Source: Raphanus sativus (Eukaryota > Streptophyta > Magnoliopsida > Brassicales > Brassicaceae). Taken from it: a DNA stretch of 64,000 nucleotides. Shown piece after piece: positions 32,576 to 45,400 of the stretch. The position numbers and the translations under genes are program-made. The stretch lies in NCBI RefSeq assembly GCF_000801105.2, contig NC_079516.1, forward strand, positions 1,364,001 to 1,428,000. The letters run 5' to 3'. The notes beneath the pieces are model-generated. The model ran no database searches. It was not told where the DNA came from and saw only the letters and a program-made list of their open reading frames with translations. How positions within the stretch are numbered: position 1 is the stretch's first letter; each line of letters opens with the position of its first letter.

Positions 32576-34303
32576 ATGGTCTCCTCCTCTCAGTCTCACC
32601 TTCCTGTCTCCAACAAAACCCACAAGCAGCAGTATTTCTCCCTCAGCCCTTCTTCGGCTTCAGTCTTGAAAGATGATGTTGAACTTGATTTCTCTGATGT
32701 TTTTGGCCCTCTCCCTGAAGAGGCCGGGGACGTTGCCTTCGACGAGCCTGCTGTTATCCACACTCGTTCCCACTCTTTGGTTGGCCCGTCTTCGGTTGGG
32801 AGTCATTCTTTCAAGCTCAGCAAGCTCACCTTACGAGAGACTAAGGACTCTGTTGACTCTGGTAGTGACGACACTGACAGCGATGGACCTCAAGAGGAAG
32901 ATCTGGTGGTGAAGGTCTCTGGTGTGGTTGGACTTGATGATTTCGAGGTTATGAAAGTTGTAGGGAAAGGTGCGTTTGGGAAAGTCTACCAGGTGAGGAA
33001 GAAGGAGACGTCCGAGATATTCGCCATGAAGGTCATGAGAAAAGATAAGATCATGGAGAAGAACCATGCCGAGTACATGAAAGCTGAGCGTGACATCCTA
33101 ACCAAGATTGATCATCCCTTCATTGTTCAACTTAAATACTCTTTTCAGGTTACTAATCATCAAATCTGCAACCTAATAGTTTTACTTCATCAATGATTAA
33201 CACACCGAGCTTATGTACATATCCTTGTTTGTATGCAGACTAAGTACATGCTCTATCTTGTGCTCGACTTTATAAACGGAGGGCATCTATTCTTCCAGCT
33301 CTATCACCAAGGACTGTTCTGGTTTGGTTTCATTCCTATTTTCAGTTAGTTTTGGAGTTTCACTAAAGCTATGCAAGGCTTGACTAGTTCTATGTTTTGT
33401 TTTGTTTTTTTCACAGGGAGGAATTGGCCCGTGTCTACACTGCAGAGATCATCTCTGCAGTTTCTCATCTCCATGAGAAAGGCATAATGCATAGAGATCT
33501 CAAACCTGAGAACATTCTCATGGACGTTGATGGCCACGTGATGCTAACTGATTTCGGTTTGGCTAAGGAGTTTGAAGAGAACACGAGATCAAACTCAATG
33601 TGTGGGACTACTGAGTATATGGCACCTGAAATCATTAGAGGAAAAGGGCATGATAAAGCTGCTGACTGGTGGAGCGTTGGGATACTTCTCTATGAGATGC
33701 TCACAGGAAAGGTTAGACAAAAAAGCCCTAATGTAGTCTTTTGTCTTTTTTTTGTTATCATAACTTATATTTGTTGCGTTTATGCAGCCACCGTTTATAG
33801 GGAGCCGAGGAAAGATAGAGCAGAAAATTGTAAAGGACAAGATCAAGCTTCCAAAGTTTCTGTCAAGTGAAGCTCATTCCTTGCTGAAAGGGGTAAGTAA
33901 GACATGAAACTCTCTTGGGTACTAAGAAGAGTTATGAGGTCATTACATCTTTAGACCAAATCTGATTCTGACCTTTTGTAATGAATGTACATAGCTGCTG
34001 CAAAAAGAGCCAGAGAGGAGACTTGGAAGTGGACCAAGCGGAGCAGGGGAGATAAAAGAGCACAAATGGTTCAAAGGAATGAACTGGAAGAAGCTGGAGG
34101 CGAGAGAAGTGAAGCCAAGTTTCAAGCCGGAGATCTCGGGAAGACAGTGCATAGCGAATTTTGACAAGTGCTGGACTGAGATGTCTGTGTTGGATTCACC
34201 AGCAAGCAGTCCGAGCTCGGATCCTAAGGTCAATCCTTTTACCAACTTCACTTATGTGAGGCCTCCTCCATCATTCCTTCAGCAGTCCACATCGAACCTG
34301 TAG
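32576..34303 (+). CDS. S6K1: ribosomal protein S6 kinase (AGC family), S6K1-like
   Basis: Five exons: 32576-33148, 33239-33321, 33417-33711, 33788-33892 and 33995-34303, giving 454 residues. An acidic N-terminal region ([13 protein letters not shown]) precedes the kinase domain (from about residue 123). That domain has the glycine loop [11 protein letters not shown], the AMK lysine, HRDLKPEN and DFGLAKEF, and the T-loop [13 protein letters not shown] with the PDK1-site Ser. The AGC tail ends in the hydrophobic motif FTNFTYVRPP, whose Thr (T438, codon 34250-34252) corresponds to the TOR-phosphorylated Thr449 of Arabidopsis S6K1. Targets include ribosomal protein S6 and eIF3h. It is a tandem paralogue of the next gene, as in At3g08730/At3g08720. 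The start at 32576 matches the family N-terminus; the exon 2/3 junction encodes LFWEEL instead of LFREDL. Confidence 0.93.
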
Positions 34304-35474
34304 AAGAACAACTATATTGAAGAGAGAGAGATGACTACCTATCCAAGAGAGAACCTAATGATTCCTTTTTATATATCAAAAACCTATTATTTTAAGAAAT
34401 GAGCTGCTTGATCCATATTTAAGTAAAAACTTTGTAGCATAATGTTTGATATGGCCATAAATCATTGAATAATTGTTGAATAACGACTTAGTCATGTGGT
34501 TTAGTGTTTAATGCTTATTGTCCACAATGTGTTGGTGATATGATGTATATACTTCGAAATATATTAAGGGATTTATGATCAGCATTCAGCACTTCAATTC
34601 TGCTTGAAAAACATGTGATATTTTTAACAAAAGAATTTGTTTTTCTACAAAATACATCCCCTTCTAAGTTGAGTTTATGGAAAAAGACAAATAATTGATG
34701 TGAATAAATAATTAAATATTCAAAAAAACATCCGCCGCGTAAAGCAACTTGTTAAAATGCTCCCAATAAAAGACGAACACGTGTCGTAACCCATTGATCC
34801 ACGATGCTTCTCAAGTTTGTTTCTGTAATAACAAAAAAGGAAATAACAAAGGAGCCATTTGAAACCTTCTCCTTTTTAGAAGGTTTGAGCATAACCTCCT
34901 CATTATTCCTCTTTGAATTCTCGGTTCCTCTTCAAATCCTCCTTCCTCAGGCATCTTTTCTATCTGATAATCTTCTCTCTTGTACTTTTCTTCCCGCGGA
35001 GTTTAGATTCATTTTTAGTTTCTGGATATTCAAGTTCATTTGTTGTTTCTACGACACGCAACCATTAAGGTTCAGGTCATATGTTTTTTTTCTTCTCTCT
35101 GAATCTAGATTTGTTTGAAACTTGCATGTGTTATTCCAGCACCTGTTTCCCTAACTTGTGACTCTATCTGAATCATATTGATTTTCGTTGTTGTTTGAAC
35201 TTGTTTTTCTTCCAGAATTTCCTTTTATCACGTCTCCTTGTGATTAGATTAGATTAGGGCTCTATTTAAAAAAAAATATATATATATTATTTAGGGTGAG
35301 AGGATCCTGTAAAGATATGAATATTCCGTCGGTGTCAAGTTTACTTAATCTTATATTTTTGGCAAAACAAAAAGGAATATTTCCATTTGTTATTAAGTTT
35401 TGTCAAATCTTATCTGTATTTTGTCTATAAACTTGTATAAAAATATCATCAACCGCAGAGCTTAGACCACTTTT
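34304..35474 (+). promoter_or_regulatory. S6K1 3' flank and S6K2 promoter/leader
   Basis: The first part is the S6K1 3' UTR. GACGAACACGTGTCG (about 34771-34785) is a CACGTG element resembling that upstream of S6K1. The leader intron of S6K2 ends at about 35458 (CCGCAG|AGCTTAG). Short frames in the CT-rich stretch (34804-35118) are leader composition, not a gene. Confidence 0.45.
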
Positions 35475-35576
35475 ATGGCAATTGGACACTTGTGCAGCAC
35501 TACACACTGTTTCCTTCAAACAAAGAAGACCTTCTCCTCTTCGATATTGGTCTGTTTTTATTCTCACTCTCGTTGA
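35475..35576 (+). CDS. upstream ORF in the S6K2 5' leader (33 aa)
   Basis: ATG at 35475, TGA at 35574-35576, 64 nt before the S6K2 start codon. The peptide begins MAIGHLCSTTHCFLQTKKTF. It starts about 17 nt after the leader-intron acceptor, as in the S6K1 paralogue, and its first 18 residues align with that uORF without gaps. After this the two peptides diverge. Confidence 0.5.
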   Translation: MAIGHLCSTTHCFLQTKKTFSSSILVCFYSHSR

Positions 35577-35640
35577 CTCCATTGACACGAGAGCCTAACC
35601 AAATCTGGTGAAAATCTTTTTCTCTGTGGATTAGAAAAAT

Positions 35641-37305
35641 ATGGTTTGCTCTGAGTGTCATGTTGCCTGCAAGAACGTGAAGCCGTTACAGAAACACATG
35701 TGTTTGACAATCACCCTTCCAGATGCTTCTGTCTTGAAAGATAATGACTTCTCTGATGTCTTTGGTCCACTCCCCGAAGAGTCCACTGATGTTCTTTTCG
35801 ACGAGCCTGCTGTTCTCCACACTCGATCCCACTCTTTCGTTGGCCCTTCTTCCCTCTGTAGTCCTTCTTTCAATCTCACCTCGCTTGACTTGGACAGTGA
35901 GAAAGCTCCACAAGGAGGAGATGTGGCAGATGTTTTAGGTGAAGTAGGCATTGAAGATTTCGAGGTTTTGAAGGTAGTGGGGCGAGGTGCGTTTGGGAAA
36001 GTCTACCAGGTGAGGAAGAAAGACACCTCCGAGATATTCGCCATGAAGGTCATGAGAAAAGACAAGATCATGGAGAAGAACCATGCTGAATACATGAAAG
36101 CTGAGCGTGACATCCTAACCAAGATTGATCATCCCTTCATTGTTCAACTTAAATACTCTTTCCAGGTTACTAATCATCAACTCTGCAACCTAATAGTTTT
36201 ATTTCATCAATGATTTAACACACGGAGCTTATGACATACCCTTGTTTTGTATGCAGACCAAGTACAGGCTCTACCTTGTGCTAGACTTTATAAACGGAGG
36301 CCATCTCTTCTTCCAGCTCTATCACCAGGGGCTTTTCAGGTTTGGTTTCATTGCTATTTTTTTTTTTTTTTTGGAGTTTCACCATAATTATTCAAGGCTT
36401 GACTAGTTTTTTATAATCTCTTTTACAGAGAGGACTTGGCTCGTGTCTACACTGCAGAGATCGTCTCTGCGGTTTCTCATCTCCATGAGAAAGGCATAAT
36501 GCACAGAGATCTCAAACCTGAGAACATACTGATGGACACCGATGGCCATGTGATGCTGACAGATTTTGGTTTGGCTAAGGAGTTTGAAGAGAACACAAGA
36601 TCAAACTCCATGTGTGGGACTACTGAGTATATGGCACCTGAGATCGTTAGAGGGAAAGGACATGATAAGGCTGCTGACTGGTGGAGCGTTGGGATACTTC
36701 TCTATGAGATGCTCACTGGAAAGGTAAGACAAATGCTTAATGTAATCTTGGTCTTTGTTTAGCTCATAACTAATATGTATTGTGTATAATGACATTTACT
36801 TTTGTGTTCTTCAGCCACCGTTTATGGGGAGCAGAGGAAAGATACAACAGAAAATAGTCAACGACAGGATTAAACTTCCACAGTTTCTGTCTACTGAAGC
36901 TCATGCTTTGTTGAAAGGGGTAAGTGACATCATCTATTATATTTATCTTCATGTACTATGAAGAAGCATTGTATCTGACTTAATCTGATTCTGATTTTTT
37001 TATAGCTTCTACAAAAAGACCCAGAGAGAAGACTTGGAAATGGACTAAGCGGAGCAAGGGAGATAAAAGAGCATAAATGGTTTAAGGGAATAAACTGGAA
37101 GAAGCTGGAGGCAAGAGAAGTGAAGCCAAGTTTCAAGCCGGAGGTATCTGGAAGACAATGCATAGCGAATTTTGACAAGTGTTGGACTGATATGTCTGTG
37201 TTGGACTCACCAGCAAACAGTCCAAGGTCGGATCCAAAGGCCAACCCTTTTACTAACTTCGCATACGTCAGGCCGCCTCGTTCAATCCTCAGCCAAGCCA
37301 CATAG
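35641..37305 (+). CDS. S6K2: ribosomal protein S6 kinase, S6K2-like, with altered hydrophobic motif
   Basis: Five exons with boundaries equivalent to S6K1: 35641-36165, 36257-36339, 36429-36723, 36815-36919 and 37006-37305, giving 435 residues. The N-terminus is shorter than in Arabidopsis S6K2 (about 471 as recalled), with the acidic linker before the kinase reduced. Kinase motifs are intact: [30 protein letters not shown] and the PDK1-site T-loop [13 protein letters not shown]. The hydrophobic motif reads [10 protein letters not shown]: the TOR-target threonine is Ala (A422, codon GCA at 37261-37263). The upstream paralogue keeps Thr. If real, this kinase cannot be activated by TOR at that site. 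Arabidopsis S6K2 is reported nuclear; here this is only inferred. Confidence 0.92.
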
Positions 37306-38616
37306 ACTTTTGCAGAGGAACCTAATTGCTATTAGATGATAAATATACATAATCTAATGTTGTGTGTTTCTAAGCTTCTTCCTCTTGTCATGGTTGTGGA
37401 CATGGGGTAGCTTCTTTCTCAACATGTATATTCATGTTAACCTTTTAACGAAAATGAAAGTTTTATATCTAATGATCAAGTGTATGAAACATGAAATTAA
37501 TATTGATCTGCGTTTGACTAAAGAAACCTATTTAATTATTTGATTTGATGATCTTATTAGAAGCATTTATTCATAAATTTGGGAGTCTATGCATATGTAA
37601 AAACTTTCAAAAAAAAAATTTGGAGGTCAAATCAAATGTTTGATACTGTGTCGCTATAAGAGTGAAGAAATTGTTTTAATAGAGCAAATTATTATAATAT
37701 TGAACCAGAGGAACTAACATTGACATTTCACCCTTGTAAACCAAAAAACTACAAACGTTGAAAACGTATAAAATATGATGAGACCTTTGCTTGCGGACCA
37801 AACTTTGTAGATTGAGATGGATTCAATATATATTGCGTATTGAGAACGAAAAAAAGATAAACTGAGCTAACATAAATGTTTTTAATGACTTTATAACTTT
37901 GGCAATTTACGTCAATTGATCAGAAGAAGAAAAGAGTTGTTGATACTTGCCACACAAGGAACAGATGAAAAGGGTGCGTTCATTACAGAGACCTTTATTA
38001 TTCTTTTTCAGATTGTCAGCGACCAGGAAATATATATTTTTGGATCAAACAATAATCGACGTTCCTTTTTATTTATAGCCAAGTTAAATCCATAGTTAAG
38101 TTAGATCAAGCTCAGGCCAGACTTTTACTAGTCTTCGACTCTTTCTAGATTCCATCTCTCTGACTTTCTTAGGACTAGGAGGACGAATGTGCGTGTGTCT
38201 TACATCAACTCAGATGTACTAAAGAATTCAGATTCTAAGTACGCTTTTACAGAAGATTTGTCTAATAAATCATGTAGCTTCCCAACCTCTTAGCACTGCG
38301 TGGACTTCTTGCTATTTTCTCAATTCTTAGAAACAGTTTAGAATGAAACAAAATACTTTTTCCAAATTTTAGCTTATTTACACGTTTGTCGCAATTGCAG
38401 TCTCAAACAACAATCAAATGAGCAGAGGTAATATCGAGAGAAAACCGTAAAATAGGTGAATGATGATAATGAGATCAGCAGACAAGATTAAGAGAGATCA
38501 AGCATATAAAGTTGCTCGATTATGATGATCACACAATAATAGCGTTTTACTAAATAAACCCAACAAATGCAGTTTTTATTTTAATGATTGGACCACCACT
38601 TTTAGGTCTTCATCAA
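37306..38616. other. spacer between S6K2 and UBC
   Basis: Contains the S6K2 3' UTR and AT-rich sequence. A thioredoxin gene (At3g08710) that would be expected here in Arabidopsis order is not recognisable. Nothing else was identified. Confidence 0.5.
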
Positions 38617-39655
<1,039 letters not shown>

Positions 39656-40539
39656 GTCTCAGAGACACAAAGACCTACACAAGGGGCAACCTTAAAGCAA
39701 CCCAAATTTGTATTAACACAACGAACGACAGATTACAGAGGAGGAAAAGGCGAGAAGATACCGACACAAACAAGCGATGAGAAAACCCTAGAGATCAACC
39801 AAAAGAAGAAGTGGATCTGAGAAACCGATGAGCTTTCCTTTCTTTTATATAATGGCGTGGGAAAGAGAGAAACGAAAAAGATCCTCGCAGCTCTCCCTAC
39901 TTCCTTTTTTCTTTATAGTAGTCAGAGAGAATGTTCAAGACGGCACTCGAACCTTCTGATTCCGCCAGCAGCTCCTCGTGCGTGACACCTATTTATAATC
40001 ACGTGTTTGCCAATGCGTTTACCGGTTTTTCTCTTTCCCTTATTATTTAATTCAGGCCTGGCTCTAAGGCCCATGCCGAAGAGTTTAGTGGGCTCAAGCA
40101 AAGCCTAAAGGCCTAATTAGGTTAAGTATTGCCTCACTGAACACCAATTTTTTTTTTGTTTACAATGTTTCTTTGTCATGTAATCAAAAATGCATTAATT
40201 TTCTTGGATGGATAACTTACAAACACCTTTCATATAGCACCTCAAGTTTATGTTCTAGATGAAAAGCTAATTAAAGAAGCCCATCTTCTACCAGATTGGT
40301 TCATACCCAAGAAATATTCCCAACTTCAAGACTTGGTGATACCAAAAAAAAGGAAACTGACAATTTTTATTAACCACACACAACCAATGTAAGAACTACA
40401 ACAATTCAAGGACAGAGTTTCAGTTACATTAGTGAGACAGCGAACTACTAAAAGCTTTACTCTTCCCAAGAAGAAGAAGTAAAAAGTAAAAAGTAAAATA
40501 AATAATATTTTTTGAGAAATAAAGAAAAAAATAACCAAT
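39656..40539. other. UBC promoter and spacer to LRR kinase 3' end
   Basis: Right of the UBC start is its leader (with TATATAA at about 39845) and promoter. GCCCATG, GGGCTC and AAGGCC phrases at 40050-40120 look like a short MITE or relic. 40340-40539 is the 3' UTR of the LRR kinase on the minus strand. Confidence 0.45.
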
Positions 40540-42426
40540 CTAAACCGGGCTATCAGAGCTTCTAATCATCTCTGGTGAAGAGGCTCTGTTGCGAGAACCT
40601 GCAGAAGGCCTAATCTCTTCCATCATGCTAACAACTTCCTCCATGGAAGGCCTAGAATCCGGATGCTTGGACACACAAGCCATCGCTATCTGCAACGTCT
40701 GCACCATCTCTTCCTCAACACTATCCTGCTGCTTGATCAGCTCAACGTCAAACACCTCTCCAGTCCACTCCTCTCTCACCACCGACTGCACCCACTTAGG
40801 CAAATCCACCGCTTCCTCATGATTCCCACCCGTCTTCTTCCCCGCTGCTTTCCCCGTCAGCATCTCCAGCAACAGCACGCCAAAGCTGTACACGTCGGAT
40901 TTCTGAGTGTGTTTCCTGGTTTCCACGGCCTCAGGTGCTCTGTACCCTAAGCTTCTCGACGGGAGCAACGCGTGATGGCTCATCAACGGAGCTATACCGT
41001 AGTCCGAGACGCATGCATCGAGGTCTCGCGTCAACAGAACGTTCGGTGACTTGATGTTCCCGTGGAGGAGGAGGAGTTTACCACCCGTAGACGCAGAGTG
41101 TATATGAGAGATCCCTCTCGCAGCTCCCAAACAGATCCTCAGCCTCGTTTCCCAGTCCAACGCCTCTTTACCGTGAAGAAGCGTGGAGAAGCTCCCTCCT
41201 CTGTAGTAATCATACACGAGCAGCTTCTCGTCTTTCGAGAAGTAATAAGCACGTAGAGGAGCCACGTTCGCGTGTGGGCCCATCCTCCCCACAGCTTCCA
41301 TCTGCTGCTCGAACTCCCTCTTCCCAACCGCTACTTCCTTCAGCCGTTTCACCACCACCCTCGTTCCTTCCTCCAAGATGGCTTTGTAAGTCGTCCCGTA
41401 GCTTCCTTTCCCTAGAACTTCGGCAGAGGCTCTCAGCAAGTCCTCGAGATCGAAGCTGTACGAGCTTCCTTCGAAGAACACCAGCTTGTTCTTCTCCGCT
41501 TCCTGCACTCCGCTCCCAAACTCCTCCTCCGCCTTGTTGTTGTCGTCTCTCCTCCTCCCTGGTTTAGCTTTCGGCGCGTCTTCGTCGTCGTTCCCGCCAT
41601 CTCTTTTCTTGGCGCAGCAGAGAGTTACGACGGCGAGGAGGAGGAACAGCAGAACCGAACCTCCAACCGCAATGCCGACGATAGCTGGAGTAGAGAGAAC
41701 TGGTGTGATGGTGGTGGTGTTGTCAGGGCATGGAGTTAAAGGACCGCCGCATAAGAGGGTGTTACCTCGAAAGGAGGATGCTGGGAAGGACTTGATAGAA
41801 GAAGGAACAGAGCCGTTGAGGTTATTGAAGCTGAGGTTTAAGTATTTAAGGTTAGGAGGGAGGTCAGGGATTGGTCCGGTTAGAGAGTTGTTCTGTAAGC
41901 TGAGATCAGTGAGCTGAGTTAGGTTCGTTAGACTCGCGGGGATGGTGCCAGAGAGCGAGTTGTTGGAGAGATCAAGGTTGACGAGGCGGTGAGAGAGTAT
42001 ATTGTGAGGGATGGGACCAGAGAAGTTGTTGTCATGAAAGTAGAGTGATCTGATGAAAGGAAGAGAGAGGATGGCGGATGGGATGTTTCCTTGGAGGTTG
42101 TTGGAACGGAGGCTAATGATCCTGAGGGCGTCGAGTTTTTCGAAGGTCTTGTCGGGTAATGGTCCGTATAGTCCAGAACCGGGTAAGCGGAGCGCGGTTA
42201 CACGACGGGCGTTGTTTTTGGAGCAGGTGACGCCGGTCCATGATGTGCAGATGGGGTTTGTGGTGTTCCAGTTGAGTTTGCGGGAGTGTGGAACGAGAGA
42301 TGCGAACTCGAGAAGTGCTTGTTTGTCTGAGTCTATGTCTGACGATGAGCAACGAGGGACAAGAGGCGAGGCCAAAAGGAAAATGAAGGCCGCAACAATC
42401 ATCATAAATGCTATTTGGTGGTTCAC
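40540..42426 (-). CDS. LRR receptor-like kinase (LRR-III type, atypical kinase)
   Basis: An uninterrupted 628-residue protein. It has a signal peptide (about 1-27), an LRRNT cap (DKQALLEFAS and CTSWTGVTC) and about five leucine-rich repeats (SLRSNNLQGNIPSAI, NLDLSNNSLSGTIP). A transmembrane segment (about 248-272) and a kinase-like domain follow. The glycine loop (GKGSYGTTYKA) and lysine (VVVKR) are present. However, the catalytic loop reads HGNIKSPN instead of HRDLKxxN, and the DFG motif is replaced by DYG. Loss of the catalytic Asp makes it a likely pseudokinase, as is general in the LRR-III subfamily. Order and sequence match At3g08680. The 5' UTR (above 42426) appears to contain an intron. 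Confidence 0.93.
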   Translation of the reverse strand: MNHQIAFMMIVAAFIFLLASPLVPRCSSSDIDSDKQALLEFASLVPHSRKLNWNTTNPICTSWTGVTCSKNNARRVTALRLPGSGLYGPLPDKTFEKLDALRIISLRSNNLQGNIPSAILSLPFIRSLYFHDNNFSGPIPHNILSHRLVNLDLSNNSLSGTIPASLTNLTQLTDLSLQNNSLTGPIPDLPPNLKYLNLSFNNLNGSVPSSIKSFPASSFRGNTLLCGGPLTPCPDNTTTITPVLSTPAIVGIAVGGSVLLFLLLAVVTLCCAKKRDGGNDDEDAPKAKPGRRRDDNNKAEEEFGSGVQEAEKNKLVFFEGSSYSFDLEDLLRASAEVLGKGSYGTTYKAILEEGTRVVVKRLKEVAVGKREFEQQMEAVGRMGPHANVAPLRAYYFSKDEKLLVYDYYRGGSFSTLLHGKEALDWETRLRICLGAARGISHIHSASTGGKLLLLHGNIKSPNVLLTRDLDACVSDYGIAPLMSHHALLPSRSLGYRAPEAVETRKHTQKSDVYSFGVLLLEMLTGKAAGKKTGGNHEEAVDLPKWVQSVVREEWTGEVFDVELIKQQDSVEEEMVQTLQIAMACVSKHPDSRPSMEEVVSMMEEIRPSAGSRNRASSPEMIRSSDSPV

Positions 42427-45400
42427 TCACTCACTCACATCAAAGTCTTTCTCATTCACCTGCAACTGCAAGTGAACAAAACACACGTTAAGCTTCTGAT
42501 TTAGAACCACATAACAGTTAACACCGACACTTTGACATGTATTCAGGACTAAAGGTTAAACACAATTGTAAAAGGAAAAAAAACTAAAAACTAAAAAAAG
42601 TAGTTGTAAAGTTAAGACACAAAAGAGTAATCAAACTTCCACCGTAAATTAAAAGCAAATGACTTTAGGGAGAGTGGTGTCAAGAACAGTAGTGGGAATG
42701 ATGATGATACAATCCAATGCGAACATTAATTGATTATCAATTAAAAAAAAACATAGATTATGAAAGCTTTATGCACATATTCTCTCAGTCAACGGTTGAA
42801 GAGTTATCTAGCAGCTTGGTTATCCCCAATCTTTAAGAAGAAAAAAAACAAATTAATCAAGAAAGTTGCTAAAGTTAGAGACAATTAGTAAGATAATGTG
42901 TACCCATTCAATTATTTTACACAGATCTGCAATCTACAGATGAACATTGTAAAAACTAGGGTCTTACGTTTCTCCAGCTACCAGAACAGAGAATGCGAAA
43001 TTGAAAACAAAGGAATAATTTTTAGTGATAAGAATTAACAATCAGAGCTAAACCAGAAAAAATAGCAAAACGAGAGAGAGTGAAAGACCTTTGAAGTGGG
43101 TTCAGAGGAGAATCCTGAGAGGCATTGGAAGCTGATCGTTGAAGAAGAGTGAGAGAGTGGAACAAATGCGGACAAGGGGAAAGGATACAAAGTGGAGAAA
43201 TCACTTTTAACAACGGTAATTCTTGAAGAAGAAGTTTGAGCTAAAGGCGAAAGCGGAAAAGAGTTGGAGAATCTGGAATCGCCATTGGAACAGATTCAGT
43301 GACCACTAAGTGATGATGAACAGTCAAAAGAGAGAAATGCAAATTTTTGCTAAAAGCTTTGGGGGTTGGTTTCTGTTGAAGGGAGGAAGCTTCGGCGTGA
43401 CGGCAACGGAGAAACGTAAATCTCGATGTTCAGTTTCAGACTCCAACTCTCTCTCTCTTTCTCTCTCTCTTGTCTGCACTTCTTTGCTCTTTGGCTTACT
43501 GCCTTTGACTCTCTTCCTTCCTTGGAGAATTTTATATTTTTTTAATTGGTTGCCTGAAATTATTTTGTCATTTTGTTAATTTCTCTTTGTTTTATTCATT
43601 TTCCTTAAATTTTCGTATTTATTGAATGGGTCAATTGATGTAAATATGGCGGCTTTATGAGTTTTTAGAATATTTCTAATAGCTTATGTATAAATTAAAG
43701 GAACATTCCTTTTTAATAATGAGAGATAATATTTCAAGATCAAAGACTATATTTGGTGAGGAAAACAACAAAGAGTGGGAGAAATGTTGCAGATTACGCT
43801 TATTTCATCTTTGATATTTATAAAAATTTAATTTGGGTGAGATGGAACTTTCTTTCTAAAAGAAAAATGGACCCACCTGAAGAGAGGGAGGAAGTTTGGT
43901 ATGTGACATAAATGAGGATATGATAGTGAGGTAACACTGTAAACAACATAATGAAATCTCTTAAATATGAAAATGACATTAATGAAAGTCAATTTTAAAG
44001 AAAATAAATAAACTCCACTGTTGTTAGTTGCGCTTCGCTGTTGCCCATTACTATTAACTTAGCTATGTCTTTCTATTCACCTTGTGTGAACATTTCTATC
44101 CTCTTTCAATTTTAATTGCATCCTTCAGGAATCAGATCCTTACGTTACCTTATCATCTCTTCAAGTACTTATATAACTCCAAAGTTACAAACCTAACTCA
44201 AGAACCAAGAATTAGTGACCAAAGAACCAAAAACCATTAGAATTTAGAGCCTTATATCTTATCATTTGTCACTAAACAAGCAAATCAGATTCTTTAGAAA
44301 AAAATCGTTTACTAGTGGTGCGTGTGTGTGTGTGGGCAAAGGGCTCAGGAATCAGCTCGAATCCTCCATTGTCAAAATTGTCCATGATCCAAGGACCTGT
44401 CTTTAATGCTATGCAACCAGTTTGTGTTCTTGACGTCTTCTTTCAACAGCAATGAGCCGTACCTTGAGCTCTCATACATACAAGTCCATCTCCCTCAACT
44501 TACCCAACAGTCTTCTTCCCTCCTTTGCTTCATTCCCGTTGTTCTCTGTTGCTTAGTGCTTATAGAATCCGAATGGTTATTCCGGCCTGAACGGATTGGC
44601 TGGATCATGGACGAGGGTTGTCTGATGCTCTGAGGAAATAACGGTGTGGTTGATAGTGCGCAACCGTTACTCTTCCCGTTTCTTATATATGTCCTATACG
44701 CACGATCACGATGCAAAGATATTACCACAATGAAAAGGAATAAATATTCTTCATAGCCATAGTTTACATTGTAATGCGATATCGTTACATATTTATAGCA
44801 TGTTCAGCTTTAGTGTCGACGACATTGTCACATCTCGTCATTTCTAATAAATATTAGTATACAAGATGAATTTCCTATATTTTCTAGTAGTTCACGATTT
44901 TTTTGGTGATAATATAGGAAAAAAGTATCTCTGGAACTAGAAACCGATTTTCAACCATCTTGTATTACTGGGAAATGATTTGTTGGTTGTAGTTAGTTGA
45001 TAAGTATATTAAGATTCGGATATTCGGATATGTTGAGTTACTAGAAGTTAGCTATAAACGACTTTCCTAATCACGATTAGCATTTTCCTAATAAGAAGCT
45101 TCGAACCTTACAAACTGCATGTTAATTTCATCCTTGTTTACAGATTTAACTAATTAACCGACTATTTCCGAAGATTAACAAAACTCCAGGGCCTTATTTA
45201 CAATTATATAATAATAAAATAAGATTTTATCGAAAAAGTGTTATAAATCGGAAGACTTTCTGTCTGTTATGATTTGACTTAAATGACTCCTAAGCGTTAG
45301 GGTTCGGTTCCTTCTTCCTTTTGTCAAACGTTTCTCAATCATCCCCACCATTGACTACATCTCTAAATCCTTCTTCATTGGCCTGCTCATCCCCAAACGA

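Noticed and set aside
34804..35118. 104-codon frame upstream of S6K2
   Set aside because: Phe/Leu/Ser-rich product of a CT-rich leader; the S6K2 transcript model explains the region.
41486..41917. 143-codon plus-strand frame within the LRR kinase
   Set aside because: Antisense shadow of a conserved kinase-receptor coding sequence.
44406..44633. 75-codon frame upstream of the ZIP gene
   Set aside because: No recognisable motif, no splice partners, and composition like the surrounding spacer.
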